From Bacillota bacterium (GTDB taxonomy: Bacteria; Bacillota; Clostridia; Christensenellales; CAG-138), in contig JAEYSE010000058.1 of the NCBI GenBank assembly GCA_023435025.1, positions 1 through 19,640 of the forward strand: DNA of 19,640 nt, in the 5' to 3' direction. The position numbers and the translations under genes were made by a program. Every line of letters starts with the position of its first letter. Positions within the stretch are counted from its first letter, which is position 1. The notes under the pieces were generated by a model. The model did no database searches, had not been told where the DNA came from, and worked only from the letters and a program-made list of their open reading frames with translations. Positions 5,647 through 12,490 of this stretch are shown in pieces.

Positions 5647-5705
5647 AGTGAAAGAGGCGGTGCGGTGGGTGCCATCCGCTGCAATTCCAATGGGAGGTGA
5701 GCGTT

Positions 5706-6440
5706 TTGCCGAACATCTATCTGAGTCCCTCCACACAAGAAGGAAACGAATACGTCACGGGCGGCAGCGAGGAATATCATATGAATATACTTGCGGATGC
5801 GATGGAACCGTATCTGCGTGCAAGCGGCATCCGTTTTACGCGCAATACGCCGGAAATGACGGCAAGGTCCTCCATCCGTGCGTCCAACGCCGGGAATTAT
5901 GATCTCCACCTTGGGCTGCATTCCAATGCCGCGCCGGAGGGACGATATGGAACCGTGCGCGGGTCGGACACCTACTACGCGCCCAACAGCCAGCGCGGGC
6001 AGACTATTGCAAACATCATTGCGGAAAACATCCGGGAGATCTATCCCTTGCCCGATCTTGTACGGGCCATTCCCACCACAAGCATCGGAGAGGTGACGCA
6101 GACCAGGGCGCCCTCGGCGTTTATCGAGCTAGCCTACCACGACAATGAAGAGGATGCAGAGTGGATTATAAACAACACGGACCAAATCGCCCGTACCATT
6201 GTGCTTGCGCTTACGGAATATTTCAATACGCCCTTTGTATGGCCGATTACGCCGCGCACAGGCACTGTAACGCTTACTAGCGGCACGCTTAACCTCCGCA
6301 GCGGGCCCAACATGAACGCGCCCGTGATCGGGCACATACCCAACCGCGCGCAGGTTACCATACTCGGCCAGCTTGGGGACTGGTACTCCGTGGAGTACGG
6401 GGATAACTCCGGCTTTGTAAACAGGAACTTTGTGCGATAG
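5706..6440 (+). CDS. N-acetylmuramoyl-L-alanine amidase (Amidase_3) with C-terminal SH3b domain, no signal peptide
   Basis: The 244-residue protein has an Amidase_3 domain (about 1-175) and an SH3b domain (about 182-244; TLNLRSGPNMNAPVIGHIPN through GFVNRNFV). The amidase part shows SEEYHMN with the glutamate of the zinc site, LGLHSNAAP with its histidine, and AFIELAYHDN with the catalytic-type glutamate. The usual first ligand, GHGG near the N-terminus, is replaced by PSTQEGN, a feature of a clostridial subgroup as far as I recall. It would cleave the MurNAc to L-Ala bond. I start at TTG 5706 (MPNIYLSPS), with GGGAGGTGA 8 bp upstream; a GTG at 5697 lies inside that site. There is no signal peptide, so it may act on the mother-cell wall at lysis, as CwlC does in B. 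subtilis. The 161-residue gene follows 30 bp later. Confidence 0.85.
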   Translation: MPNIYLSPSTQEGNEYVTGGSEEYHMNILADAMEPYLRASGIRFTRNTPEMTARSSIRASNAGNYDLHLGLHSNAAPEGRYGTVRGSDTYYAPNSQRGQTIANIIAENIREIYPLPDLVRAIPTTSIGEVTQTRAPSAFIELAYHDNEEDAEWIINNTDQIARTIVLALTEYFNTPFVWPITPRTGTVTLTSGTLNLRSGPNMNAPVIGHIPNRAQVTILGQLGDWYSVEYGDNSGFVNRNFVR

Positions 6441-6470
6441 CTTCCCAAAAGGGCAGAGAGGTGTCTTCCC

Positions 6471-6956
6471 ATGGAACGTGAGTTTCACCCCGCGAACGAC
6501 ACCGCGCAGGACCGCCCTTCGGCTGTTGTGTATCCCGCATACGGCGGAATGAACATCGATACTTCCACTCAGGAAATGCTCTTCAACATGATCGGCCGCT
6601 ACGTGGTCTGCGAGCTGTTGATCGCGCTCAACACATTCTATATCCGGGAAGGCATCTTACTGCAGGTGGCAAAAAATTTCTTCCTGCTCTTTGATGAAAG
6701 TGCCAACACCCGCGTGGCATGCGACCTGCACGCGCTCAGGTTGCTCACGGTGTTCCCTCTGGGAGAGAGGCCGGATATCATGACGCAGGAAGAAAAGCGC
6801 AATTATTTCGGGCAGCTCAAGGCCAATCAGGATCGCGGCATGCAGGCGCTGCCTTCAATTCGGGAGGCGGACGTTATGCAAAATAGCCCCGTCGTTGTCC
6901 GTAATCCGTCGAAGGCTGCCAACACCCCCGCAATGCTGTATGAGCCTTACCGCTAA
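6471..6956 (+). CDS. uncharacterised 161-residue protein, possibly GerQ-like
   Basis: I do not recognise this protein with confidence. Residues about 38-98 look like a compact beta-rich domain (IGRYVVCELLIALN, REGILLQVAKNFFLLFDE, NTRVACDLHALRLLTVFP), flanked by polar, Pro/Asn-rich ends; there is no signal peptide or membrane helix. The arrangement of an EG-I-L-x-x-V strand, a FFLLFDE strand and an RVACDL strand loosely recalls the spore coat protein GerQ, but this is a weak visual similarity. It starts at ATG 6471 with AGAGAGGTG about 8 bp upstream, 30 bp after the amidase, so the two are probably cotranscribed and may share a sporulation or cell-wall role. It ends at a bidirectional terminator. 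Confidence 0.75.
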   Translation: MEREFHPANDTAQDRPSAVVYPAYGGMNIDTSTQEMLFNMIGRYVVCELLIALNTFYIREGILLQVAKNFFLLFDESANTRVACDLHALRLLTVFPLGERPDIMTQEEKRNYFGQLKANQDRGMQALPSIREADVMQNSPVVVRNPSKAANTPAMLYEPYR

Positions 6957-6975
6957 CCGGGCTGGTTGATTAAAC

Positions 6976-7017
6976 AAAAACCCGTCTTGCCTCTAAATAG
7001 AAGCAGACGGGGTTTTT
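6976..7017. terminator. bidirectional terminator
   Basis: AAAAACCCGTCT (6976-6987) pairs with AGACGGG(G)TTTTT (7005-7017) across a 17-nt loop. It separates the plus-strand amidase unit (ends 6956) from the convergent minus-strand zinc-ribbon gene (ends 7033). Confidence 0.82.
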
Positions 7018-7032
7018 GTATGCCAGGGCGAG

Positions 7033-7929
7033 TTACGGTTGGATATCATCCGTTCTTGCGCCGCACGCGCCGCAGAATTGCTGGTCGGGTTCTATTTTTG
7101 CCCCGCAGTCCTTGCAATACGTGGGCGGCGCAATGTTCGTCAGCCGCTTATTGAGAGAGGGCACCTGTTCATCCGCGTATTCGGCCTGCTGCTTCTTTTT
7201 CTTCCCTTTTATAACGAAGAAAACCAGGGCGCCGATTATGGCGCCGATCAGACCCGATCGCAGGATTTTGCCCCAATCAACTCCATCCTTCTTTGCGGTC
7301 ATTGTCTTTTCCGGTAGCACGATGGTTTCGACAATCGCGCGCTGTTCCGCCTTCATTTCCGGCGTGACTTCGCCCGTATAGGACTGCAGCGTCACATTGA
7401 TGGCCTGGCCGTTATATATCGTATAGTACTGGTTTGCGTATACCAGTTGCCCCTGTAAGGTATGGGAGCCTGGCGCAACGATATATGTATAGCTGCCGAT
7501 GCGTTCAATTTCATAGCCGGAATACGTCAGACCGGCTTCTTTCGATATCTCTATCTCTTCCGCCGCATCCATCATGTATTCAGCAAACTCGGCAAGCTCC
7601 TCGTCCGTATAATCTGAAAAATCCGCCACTTTCTTCAAGTCGGCGTCCGTGATCATGGTGACCACGTATTCATAGAGCGGATCTAGCTTGATTGCGTTGA
7701 AGTAGACGTTGCTTTGTATGAATTGCGCTTCGAGGTCTGCGGCTGTTGTGCCGAGTAGGGCAAGGTTTTCGTCTGCTTCGTCGATATCCCGGCTAAGCAT
7801 GATAAACCCTTCCGGGAAGGTAATGCTCATGCCAAGTTCGGCGATCTGTACGGTGGTTCCAGTTGCCAAAGCGGAAAGCGGCATGATAATCAGCAATGCG
7901 AGCAGGAAAAGAGCGGCAATCTTTTTCAC
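7033..7929 (-). CDS. secreted-domain membrane protein with C-terminal cytoplasmic zinc ribbon
   Basis: The 298-residue protein has four parts: a signal peptide (about 1-22, MKKIAALFLLALLIIMPLSA), an extracytoplasmic domain (about 25-205) that recalls the DcrB/PsbP-type fold often seen in small secreted proteins (a guess from the pattern of strands and the TYSGYEIERIGSYTYIV stretch), a transmembrane helix (about 223-240) followed by KGKKKK, and a zinc ribbon with Cys272, Cys275, Cys286 and Cys289. By the positive-inside rule the ribbon is cytoplasmic. The start is GTG at 7929, with GAGG 7 bp upstream. It is a single-gene unit flanked by terminators. Function unknown; linking an outside sensor domain to a cytoplasmic binding module would fit the layout. 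Confidence 0.83.
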   Translation of the reverse strand: MKKIAALFLLALLIIMPLSALATGTTVQIAELGMSITFPEGFIMLSRDIDEADENLALLGTTAADLEAQFIQSNVYFNAIKLDPLYEYVVTMITDADLKKVADFSDYTDEELAEFAEYMMDAAEEIEISKEAGLTYSGYEIERIGSYTYIVAPGSHTLQGQLVYANQYYTIYNGQAINVTLQSYTGEVTPEMKAEQRAIVETIVLPEKTMTAKKDGVDWGKILRSGLIGAIIGALVFFVIKGKKKKQQAEYADEQVPSLNKRLTNIAPPTYCKDCGAKIEPDQQFCGACGARTDDIQP

Positions 7930-8000
7930 AATGATTCCTCAACTTTATATAATAGATTTATTGCCGGACTAAGATACTTCCATAATATCACAAAGACCCC

Positions 8001-8032
8001 AAAAAACAATGCGCGGTGGCATGCCACCGCGC
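8001..8032 (-). terminator. terminator of the SpoIID-like gene
   Basis: A 22-bp perfect palindrome, GCGCGGTGGCA/TGCCACCGCGC (8011-8032), is followed on the minus strand by ATTGTTTTTT. It begins 22 bp after the stop at 8055. Confidence 0.85.
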
Positions 8033-8054
8033 AATTGAACTGGCGCAATCCTCA

Positions 8055-9680
8055 TTAAAACGAATTGTTCCACACCCGCATCAGCATGTTCCATGTTGCG
8101 GGGCCGACGATGCCGTCCGGTGTAAGGTTAAACATTCGCTGGAAGGCGATCACCGCGTTGCGCGTCTGCGGGCCGAACGCGCCATCGACGTTTACGGGCA
8201 GCAACGTGCCATATACGGAAGAGAGATCGTTGAGGTAGCGCTGCAGCGTGCGCACGTTGTCCCCGCGCGCCCCCTGCCGCAGCAGGTACCCTGGGTAGGG
8301 AACGACCGCGCCGGGCAGCGGGAGCCCCTCGCTTTCCAATTCGGCGAGGCCCGTTACGCCCACATAAATGCGGGAAATCGCGTACCATGTAGCAGGGCCG
8401 ATAATCCCGTCCGGGGTCAGATTAAAAATCCGCTGAAAGGCGAGTACGGCGGCCTCGGTTTCCGGGCCGAAATAACCCGTGGCGCTGGATATGGCGGGTA
8501 TGCCGGGGTAATCCTGACGGATGCGGATGAGCTGGCGCTGAATGGTGCGCACATAGTCGTTGCGCATCCCGCGCCTTAACAAAAAGCCGGGATAGGAGCT
8601 TTCTATGCCGCGGATATCGGTTGCCTCTACAAGCTCCACATCGTCCCCATAATAATACTGTATCATTTCAAGCGGCGTATAGCCGCGCTCAGCAAGCGAT
8701 ACGGTACCCCACTGGGAAAGACCAGCGCAGGTAGTGGTACTGCCGTTGCAGTAGGACGAAAACAGGGGTTCCAGCCGCCCTTCCCGGCGGGGATAGATAT
8801 TGAATATTTCATTTACAAGCCTACTGATATTGGAGTAGATGTTTCGGCCTTCCACGAACGCCTGATCGTATGCGGTGGAGTTGGTGATCTGGAAGTTATA
8901 GCCGCGGGCCTTGTACCACTCCGTAAACACCCGGTTTAGCACGAAGCCGACCTGTGCATTGATGTTTGCGCGCAGCGAGTCTTCGGGCCATGTAGGGAAT
9001 ATTTCACTGCTGGCGACGTTTTTGATATAGTCCGTAAAGGATACGGTCACATTTCGGGCGTTGGAACCAGGCGCACCCAAATGAACGGTAATGGTCTCGG
9101 GAATGTAGACAGTGGGCAACGCGCGCGATTGCTGCTGCATGACGGCCACGCTGTCCTCAAGCGGGGCGAACACGGGGATATCAGGCGAGAGATAAGCCCG
9201 GAGCGGGGAAGAGGCCTCCTGCGGCGGTGAAAGGTCGAGCGGGCCGATGGGATTCCTGGGGCCAGGTTCTAGCACCGCAGGTGGCGGAATTTCTATAACC
9301 GTCTCTGTCTGCGGCTGCGCAAACACCATATTGAAAGCGAACACAGGGGTTGCGGCTTCGGCGGATGCCGCTGAAAGCTCCACGGGCAGGACAGAATCGA
9401 TGCCGGGGAATACATCCACGCCCACAATAAGGGTAGGTGTAAAATCCGGCGCCGTAACTTCCACGGTATAGCGGGAAAACGCTTGGGCTGCAGTCGCCGG
9501 GTCAAAGCTCGCCGCCAATTCGGGCGCTGGCAATACAAAGCGTCCCGTCCGCCCGCTTGCATCCGTCGTAAGCTCGTAGACGGAGCCGGTTTCTTCCGAG
9601 GTGACCACTACGTTTGCATTTGCTACCGGCCGCCGCCGCTGTGTAGTTCTGACATCAACAACAAGCGTTCCCTGTGCCAT
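8055..9680 (-). CDS. SpoIID-like protein with Ig-like N-terminus and two peptidoglycan-binding domains
   Basis: The 541-residue protein reads in order: a carboxypeptidase-regulatory/Ig-like domain (about 3-100), a Pro-rich linker (about 120-190), a SpoIID-like domain (about 200-350) and two PG_binding_1 domains (about 365-437 and 465-537), the latter ending in near-identical NLTPDGI(I/V)GPATW. SpoIID is a lytic transglycosylase that trims glycan strands during engulfment; its catalytic glutamate corresponds to Glu226 in NVASSEIFP, and the LSQWG and YYYGDDVEL landmarks are also present. There is no signal peptide (MAQGTLVVDVRT). The ATG at 9680 follows AAGGATGGTG by 5 bp. Related clostridial proteins are usually called peptidoglycan-binding protein. 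A sporulation role is inferred. It is a single-gene unit with its own terminator. Confidence 0.88.
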   Translation of the reverse strand: MAQGTLVVDVRTTQRRRPVANANVVVTSEETGSVYELTTDASGRTGRFVLPAPELAASFDPATAAQAFSRYTVEVTAPDFTPTLIVGVDVFPGIDSVLPVELSAASAEAATPVFAFNMVFAQPQTETVIEIPPPAVLEPGPRNPIGPLDLSPPQEASSPLRAYLSPDIPVFAPLEDSVAVMQQQSRALPTVYIPETITVHLGAPGSNARNVTVSFTDYIKNVASSEIFPTWPEDSLRANINAQVGFVLNRVFTEWYKARGYNFQITNSTAYDQAFVEGRNIYSNISRLVNEIFNIYPRREGRLEPLFSSYCNGSTTTCAGLSQWGTVSLAERGYTPLEMIQYYYGDDVELVEATDIRGIESSYPGFLLRRGMRNDYVRTIQRQLIRIRQDYPGIPAISSATGYFGPETEAAVLAFQRIFNLTPDGIIGPATWYAISRIYVGVTGLAELESEGLPLPGAVVPYPGYLLRQGARGDNVRTLQRYLNDLSSVYGTLLPVNVDGAFGPQTRNAVIAFQRMFNLTPDGIVGPATWNMLMRVWNNSF

Positions 9681-9716
9681 GTGCGCACCATCCTTTTTGT
9701 GTGAGTCTGATGCACT

Positions 9717-9744
9717 ATTCTATGCGGCAGGAAAGCGAACATGC
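9717..9744 (-). promoter_or_regulatory. possible sigma-E-type promoter of the SpoIID-like gene
   Basis: On the minus strand GCATGTT, 13 bp, CATAGAAT resembles the mother-cell sigma-E consensus (KMATATT, 14-15 bp, CATACAHT), with one mismatch in each element and a spacer slightly short. It lies 37 bp upstream of the ATG at 9680, directly after the OFA gene stop. Weak but in the right place. Confidence 0.3.
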
Positions 9745-10956
9745 TTAAAGGGGAGGCGATTGCACCCGCGCTTTGCGGAGCAGCAGCGCAAAGATAAGCA
9801 TGGGCAGCAGCAACAGGGCGAGTATGGGGAACATGGGAAGATACGTACCGTTTACGGCATATATATTCCCCGCTATCATGGGGCCAATAACCGCGCCCCC
9901 GATGGCGTGCAGCGTGACGACGCTGTAATTGACGGCATAGTGGCGGCTGCCGTAGAGTTCCCGCGTGGCGGCTGCCGCAATGGCGGGCAGACCGCCATAC
10001 CCCGCGCCCAGAACGATGAAGCCAACCACCAAAAGCATGGCGTTTTTTGTTCGCAGCGCGGCGTAAAGCAGCCCGATGCACAGCGCAACCAGCACAAAGT
10101 TAAAAAGCATTGTTTTCAGTCTGCCGTACCGGTCAAAGGCAGCGCCAAAGAGAAGGCGGCTTAGCCCATTGCTGGCGGATACGAGACCTGCAGAGACAGA
10201 CGTCAGGGAAAGGGCACCTGTCTCCAACGCGAGCGGCACGGCCTGCCCAACCATGGCTAATCCAATGGCGCTGCTCAGCATGCACCAGAGAAAAAGCGCC
10301 CAAAAAGACGGAGACCGCAGCATAATGGTTGGAAGGGTCTCAGGTTCTATAATATCGCCTGTATGGGCTGTCGATTTGGGCAATACGGCAAGCTCCGTTT
10401 CAGACGGTTGGTGCACGAGCGATGCGCAGGTAAACAACGCCACGGAAAAGAGCGCCGCAAACACAAGAAATGTAGTCCGCCAGCCGAAAGCGCCAATCAG
10501 CAATGAAGCGCCTGTGCCCAGCAGCAGCGCGCCAAGGCCGAAGCCCAGCAGCAGCATGCCTGAGCAAAAGCCGGGCTTGTCCGGGAACCAGCGCCCCACG
10601 GTGGATAGTATCGCATTGTAGCCAAGCCCGACTCCCAGACCGCATAGTACGCCATAGGAGAGGTAAAGCCCCCAAAGCCCGGTGACGCGGGAGGCAAGCA
10701 GGAACCCGCATAGCATGCAGGCGGCGCAAAGACGGAGTACAAACCGGCTGGACTTTTTGCGCAGCAGCATACCGCTAACAAACCCGCCCACGCAAAAAAA
10801 GCTCATGGAAAATGTAAACACCAGGGATGTCTGCGCCCGGTTCCATTGAAACATCTCTTCAAGGGGTTTTACAAATATGGACCATCCGTAGATAAGGCCC
10901 AAAAACAGCAGCGCCGCCGCGCCATACAGCAGCTGCAAATTCCGTCTGGCTTTCAT
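9745..10956 (-). CDS. MFS transporter, OFA (oxalate/formate antiporter-like) family
   Basis: The 403-residue protein has twelve hydrophobic segments and OFA-type features: an N-terminal LIYGWSIFVKPLEEMF stretch, GVGLGYNAILSTVGRWFPDKPGFCSGMLL in the first half, and GLSRLLFGAAFDRYGRLKT, a motif-A-like loop, at the start of the second half. The family includes oxalate:formate antiporters and many carboxylate transporters, so the substrate is probably a small organic acid; nothing here says which. ATG 10956 has GGGAG about 6 bp upstream. It is divergent from the sugar operon, with a strong promoter at 11031-11059. No terminator is evident before the SpoIID-like gene, so some read-through is possible. 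Confidence 0.9.
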   Translation of the reverse strand: MKARRNLQLLYGAAALLFLGLIYGWSIFVKPLEEMFQWNRAQTSLVFTFSMSFFCVGGFVSGMLLRKKSSRFVLRLCAACMLCGFLLASRVTGLWGLYLSYGVLCGLGVGLGYNAILSTVGRWFPDKPGFCSGMLLLGFGLGALLLGTGASLLIGAFGWRTTFLVFAALFSVALFTCASLVHQPSETELAVLPKSTAHTGDIIEPETLPTIMLRSPSFWALFLWCMLSSAIGLAMVGQAVPLALETGALSLTSVSAGLVSASNGLSRLLFGAAFDRYGRLKTMLFNFVLVALCIGLLYAALRTKNAMLLVVGFIVLGAGYGGLPAIAAAATRELYGSRHYAVNYSVVTLHAIGGAVIGPMIAGNIYAVNGTYLPMFPILALLLLPMLIFALLLRKARVQSPPL

Positions 10957-10976
10957 CCGAGCTCCCTTCTATCTCA

Positions 10977-11024
10977 CCGGCATTCAATAAGGAATGCGGG
11001 AATCCCATCATGAATTTATAAATT
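10977..11024. repeat. two palindromes in the OFA transporter leader
   Basis: GCATTC-AATAAG-GAATGC (10980-10997, outer CC/GG) and a perfect 12-bp palindrome AATTTATAAATT (11013-11024). The second covers the predicted transcription start of the OFA gene and the first lies just before its ribosome binding site, so either could be an operator or leader stem. Confidence 0.4.
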
Positions 11025-11030
11025 GAAACC

Positions 11031-11059
11031 ATTCTACGTGCGTAAGGTCGCTGCGTCAA
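11031..11059 (-). promoter_or_regulatory. sigma-A promoter of the OFA transporter gene
   Basis: The minus strand reads TTGACG, 17 bp, TAGAAT: both hexamers have one mismatch and spacing is ideal. Start near 11024, giving a leader of about 68 nt. Confidence 0.75.
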
Positions 11060-11064
11060 TGAAT

Positions 11065-11075
11065 TTGTGTCACAA
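11065..11075. repeat. inverted repeat TTGTG-T-CACAA, possible operator of the sugar operon
   Basis: A perfect 5+1+5 palindrome lies 44 bp upstream of the extended -10 element of the glycosidase operon and 6 bp from the -35 of the divergent OFA promoter, so one regulator could affect both. No such regulator is encoded in the window. Confidence 0.35.
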
Positions 11076-11115
11076 TCGGACGTTGCGCCGATACTGGCGG
11101 AATATGGATTGGGTA

Positions 11116-11124
11116 TGATATACT
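11116..11124 (+). promoter_or_regulatory. probable extended -10 promoter of the glycosidase operon
   Basis: TG-A-TATACT matches an extended -10 element. The -35 position (GGCGGA at 11096) is poor, which suggests dependence on the extended -10 or on an activator. Transcription would start near 11131, 63 bp before the GH1 ATG. Confidence 0.5.
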
Positions 11125-11193
11125 TTCCTTATCCAGTTCACATGCGTCATATGTTTTCATTCAATCACAATATGCAATCAGGGAGGGCGGAGT

Positions 11194-12489
11194 ATGGAAA
11201 GCTTCCGTTTGCCGGAGAACATGCGGCTTGGCGTAGCCGCAGCCGCCACGCAGATCGAAGGCGGGGACGTAAATAACAGCTGGTATGATTGGTTCAAGGC
11301 GGGGCATATCAAGGATGGGTCCGATCCTTCCCGTGCGGCGGGGCACTATGCCTTGTGGGAAGAAGATGCCGCGCTGATGAAGGAACTGGGCATTGAAATT
11401 TATCGCATGGGGGTCGAGTGGAGCAGGATCGAGCCAAAAGAAGGGGAATTCGACGAGGCCGTCCTTGCGCGTTACCGTGCAGAAATAAAGCTGCTCCGGT
11501 CCTATGGCGTAGACGTGCTTTTAACGCTGCATCATTTCACAAATCCCCTCTGGTTTGAAGAGAAGGGCGCGTTCTTGGCAGTAGACGCCAAAGCGGTATT
11601 CCTGCGCTTCGTGGAACGCGTAGTCACGTATTTGGGGGACCTGGTGGAAGACTACGTCACCATCAACGAGCCCAACGTATATGCCACGCTCGGCTATTTT
11701 TACGGGGAATGGCCGCCGGGGCGGCGTTCGTTCTCACAAGCTATGCGGGTCATGCGCGCAATGGCGGAATGTCACATTGGCGCATATGAGCTGATCCATC
11801 GCATTCGAAAAGGCATGGGAAAAGAACACACCCGTGTGGGTTTCGCCCACCATATGCGCGTGTTCGAACCGCAGCAAAAAAACAACCCCGTCCACCGCAT
11901 GGGCGCTTCCCTTTCGGAGTGGTTTTTCCAGACGGCGCTCGAGCGCCTGTTCTACGAAGGGCGCGGGGCATTCCCGGTCGGTACGCCGCGGGGGGTGAAA
12001 AAAGGGATATACTGCGATTTCCATGGTCTCAATTATTACACCCGTTCCACGGTGAAGGGCATTGGCGACGGCGCAAGAAAGAACGCGCCCGTCAACGATC
12101 TTGGCTGGGAGATTTACCCGGAAGGCATTGCGGAGTGCGCGGCGCATCTTTACGGGCTTCATAAGCTCCCCATTTACATCACGGAAAACGGCACTTGCGA
12201 CAATACGGACGCGTTCCGCAGCCGTTATATCGCGGAGCATCTCAACGCGCTGGTACAAAGCAGCCTTCCGGTGGAGAGATACTACCACTGGTGCTTTACA
12301 GATAATTTTGAGTGGCTGGAGGGCGAAAGCTCCCGCTTCGGCATCATCCATACGGATTATCAAACGTTTCATCGCACCATTAAGGATAGCGGGCGGTTTT
12401 ACGCCGCCGTTATCGCACAACATGGGGTAACAGAAGACCTTTCTAAGAGGTGCTGCAACGTCAACTACCGCACCAATGGGGAGGGGTAA
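11194..12489 (+). CDS. GH1 family glycosidase (beta-glucosidase or 6-phospho-beta-glucosidase type)
   Basis: This 431-residue protein is a complete GH1 (beta/alpha)8-barrel enzyme. Visible landmarks are AAATQIEGG near the N-terminus, GVEWSRIEPKEG, LHHFTNPLWF, the acid/base Glu159 in TINEPN, HGLNYYTR, and the nucleophile Glu331 in YITENGTCD. The late WLEGESSRFGI matches the aglycone/-1 site region seen in non-phospho beta-glucosidases and beta-galactosidases (WxxG). Pairing with a symporter rather than a PTS also favours a non-phosphorylated substrate. No signal peptide, so it acts in the cytoplasm. The ATG at 11194 has GGGAGGGCGGAG upstream. First gene of a four-gene operon; its stop is 1 bp before the GH13 ATG. 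Slightly shorter than the usual 440-480 residues. Confidence 0.93.
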   Translation: MESFRLPENMRLGVAAAATQIEGGDVNNSWYDWFKAGHIKDGSDPSRAAGHYALWEEDAALMKELGIEIYRMGVEWSRIEPKEGEFDEAVLARYRAEIKLLRSYGVDVLLTLHHFTNPLWFEEKGAFLAVDAKAVFLRFVERVVTYLGDLVEDYVTINEPNVYATLGYFYGEWPPGRRSFSQAMRVMRAMAECHIGAYELIHRIRKGMGKEHTRVGFAHHMRVFEPQQKNNPVHRMGASLSEWFFQTALERLFYEGRGAFPVGTPRGVKKGIYCDFHGLNYYTRSTVKGIGDGARKNAPVNDLGWEIYPEGIAECAAHLYGLHKLPIYITENGTCDNTDAFRSRYIAEHLNALVQSSLPVERYYHWCFTDNFEWLEGESSRFGIIHTDYQTFHRTIKDSGRFYAAVIAQHGVTEDLSKRCCNVNYRTNGEG

Positions 12490-12490
12490 C

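Noticed and set aside
5642..5649. CATATAGT as a sigma-E or sigma-K -10 for the amidase
   Set aside because: Two mismatches to the sigma-E -10 and no -35 element at the required distance.
11061..11075. CcpA cre site overlapping the TTGTG-T-CACAA repeat
   Set aside because: The sequence lacks the conserved central CG and the spacing of the cre consensus.
12476..12490. Start of the GH13 gene at 12476
   Set aside because: This ATG lies inside the GH1 end; the ATG at 12491 has the ribosome binding site and gives the usual TQPKWWKERVVYQIYPRSF beginning.
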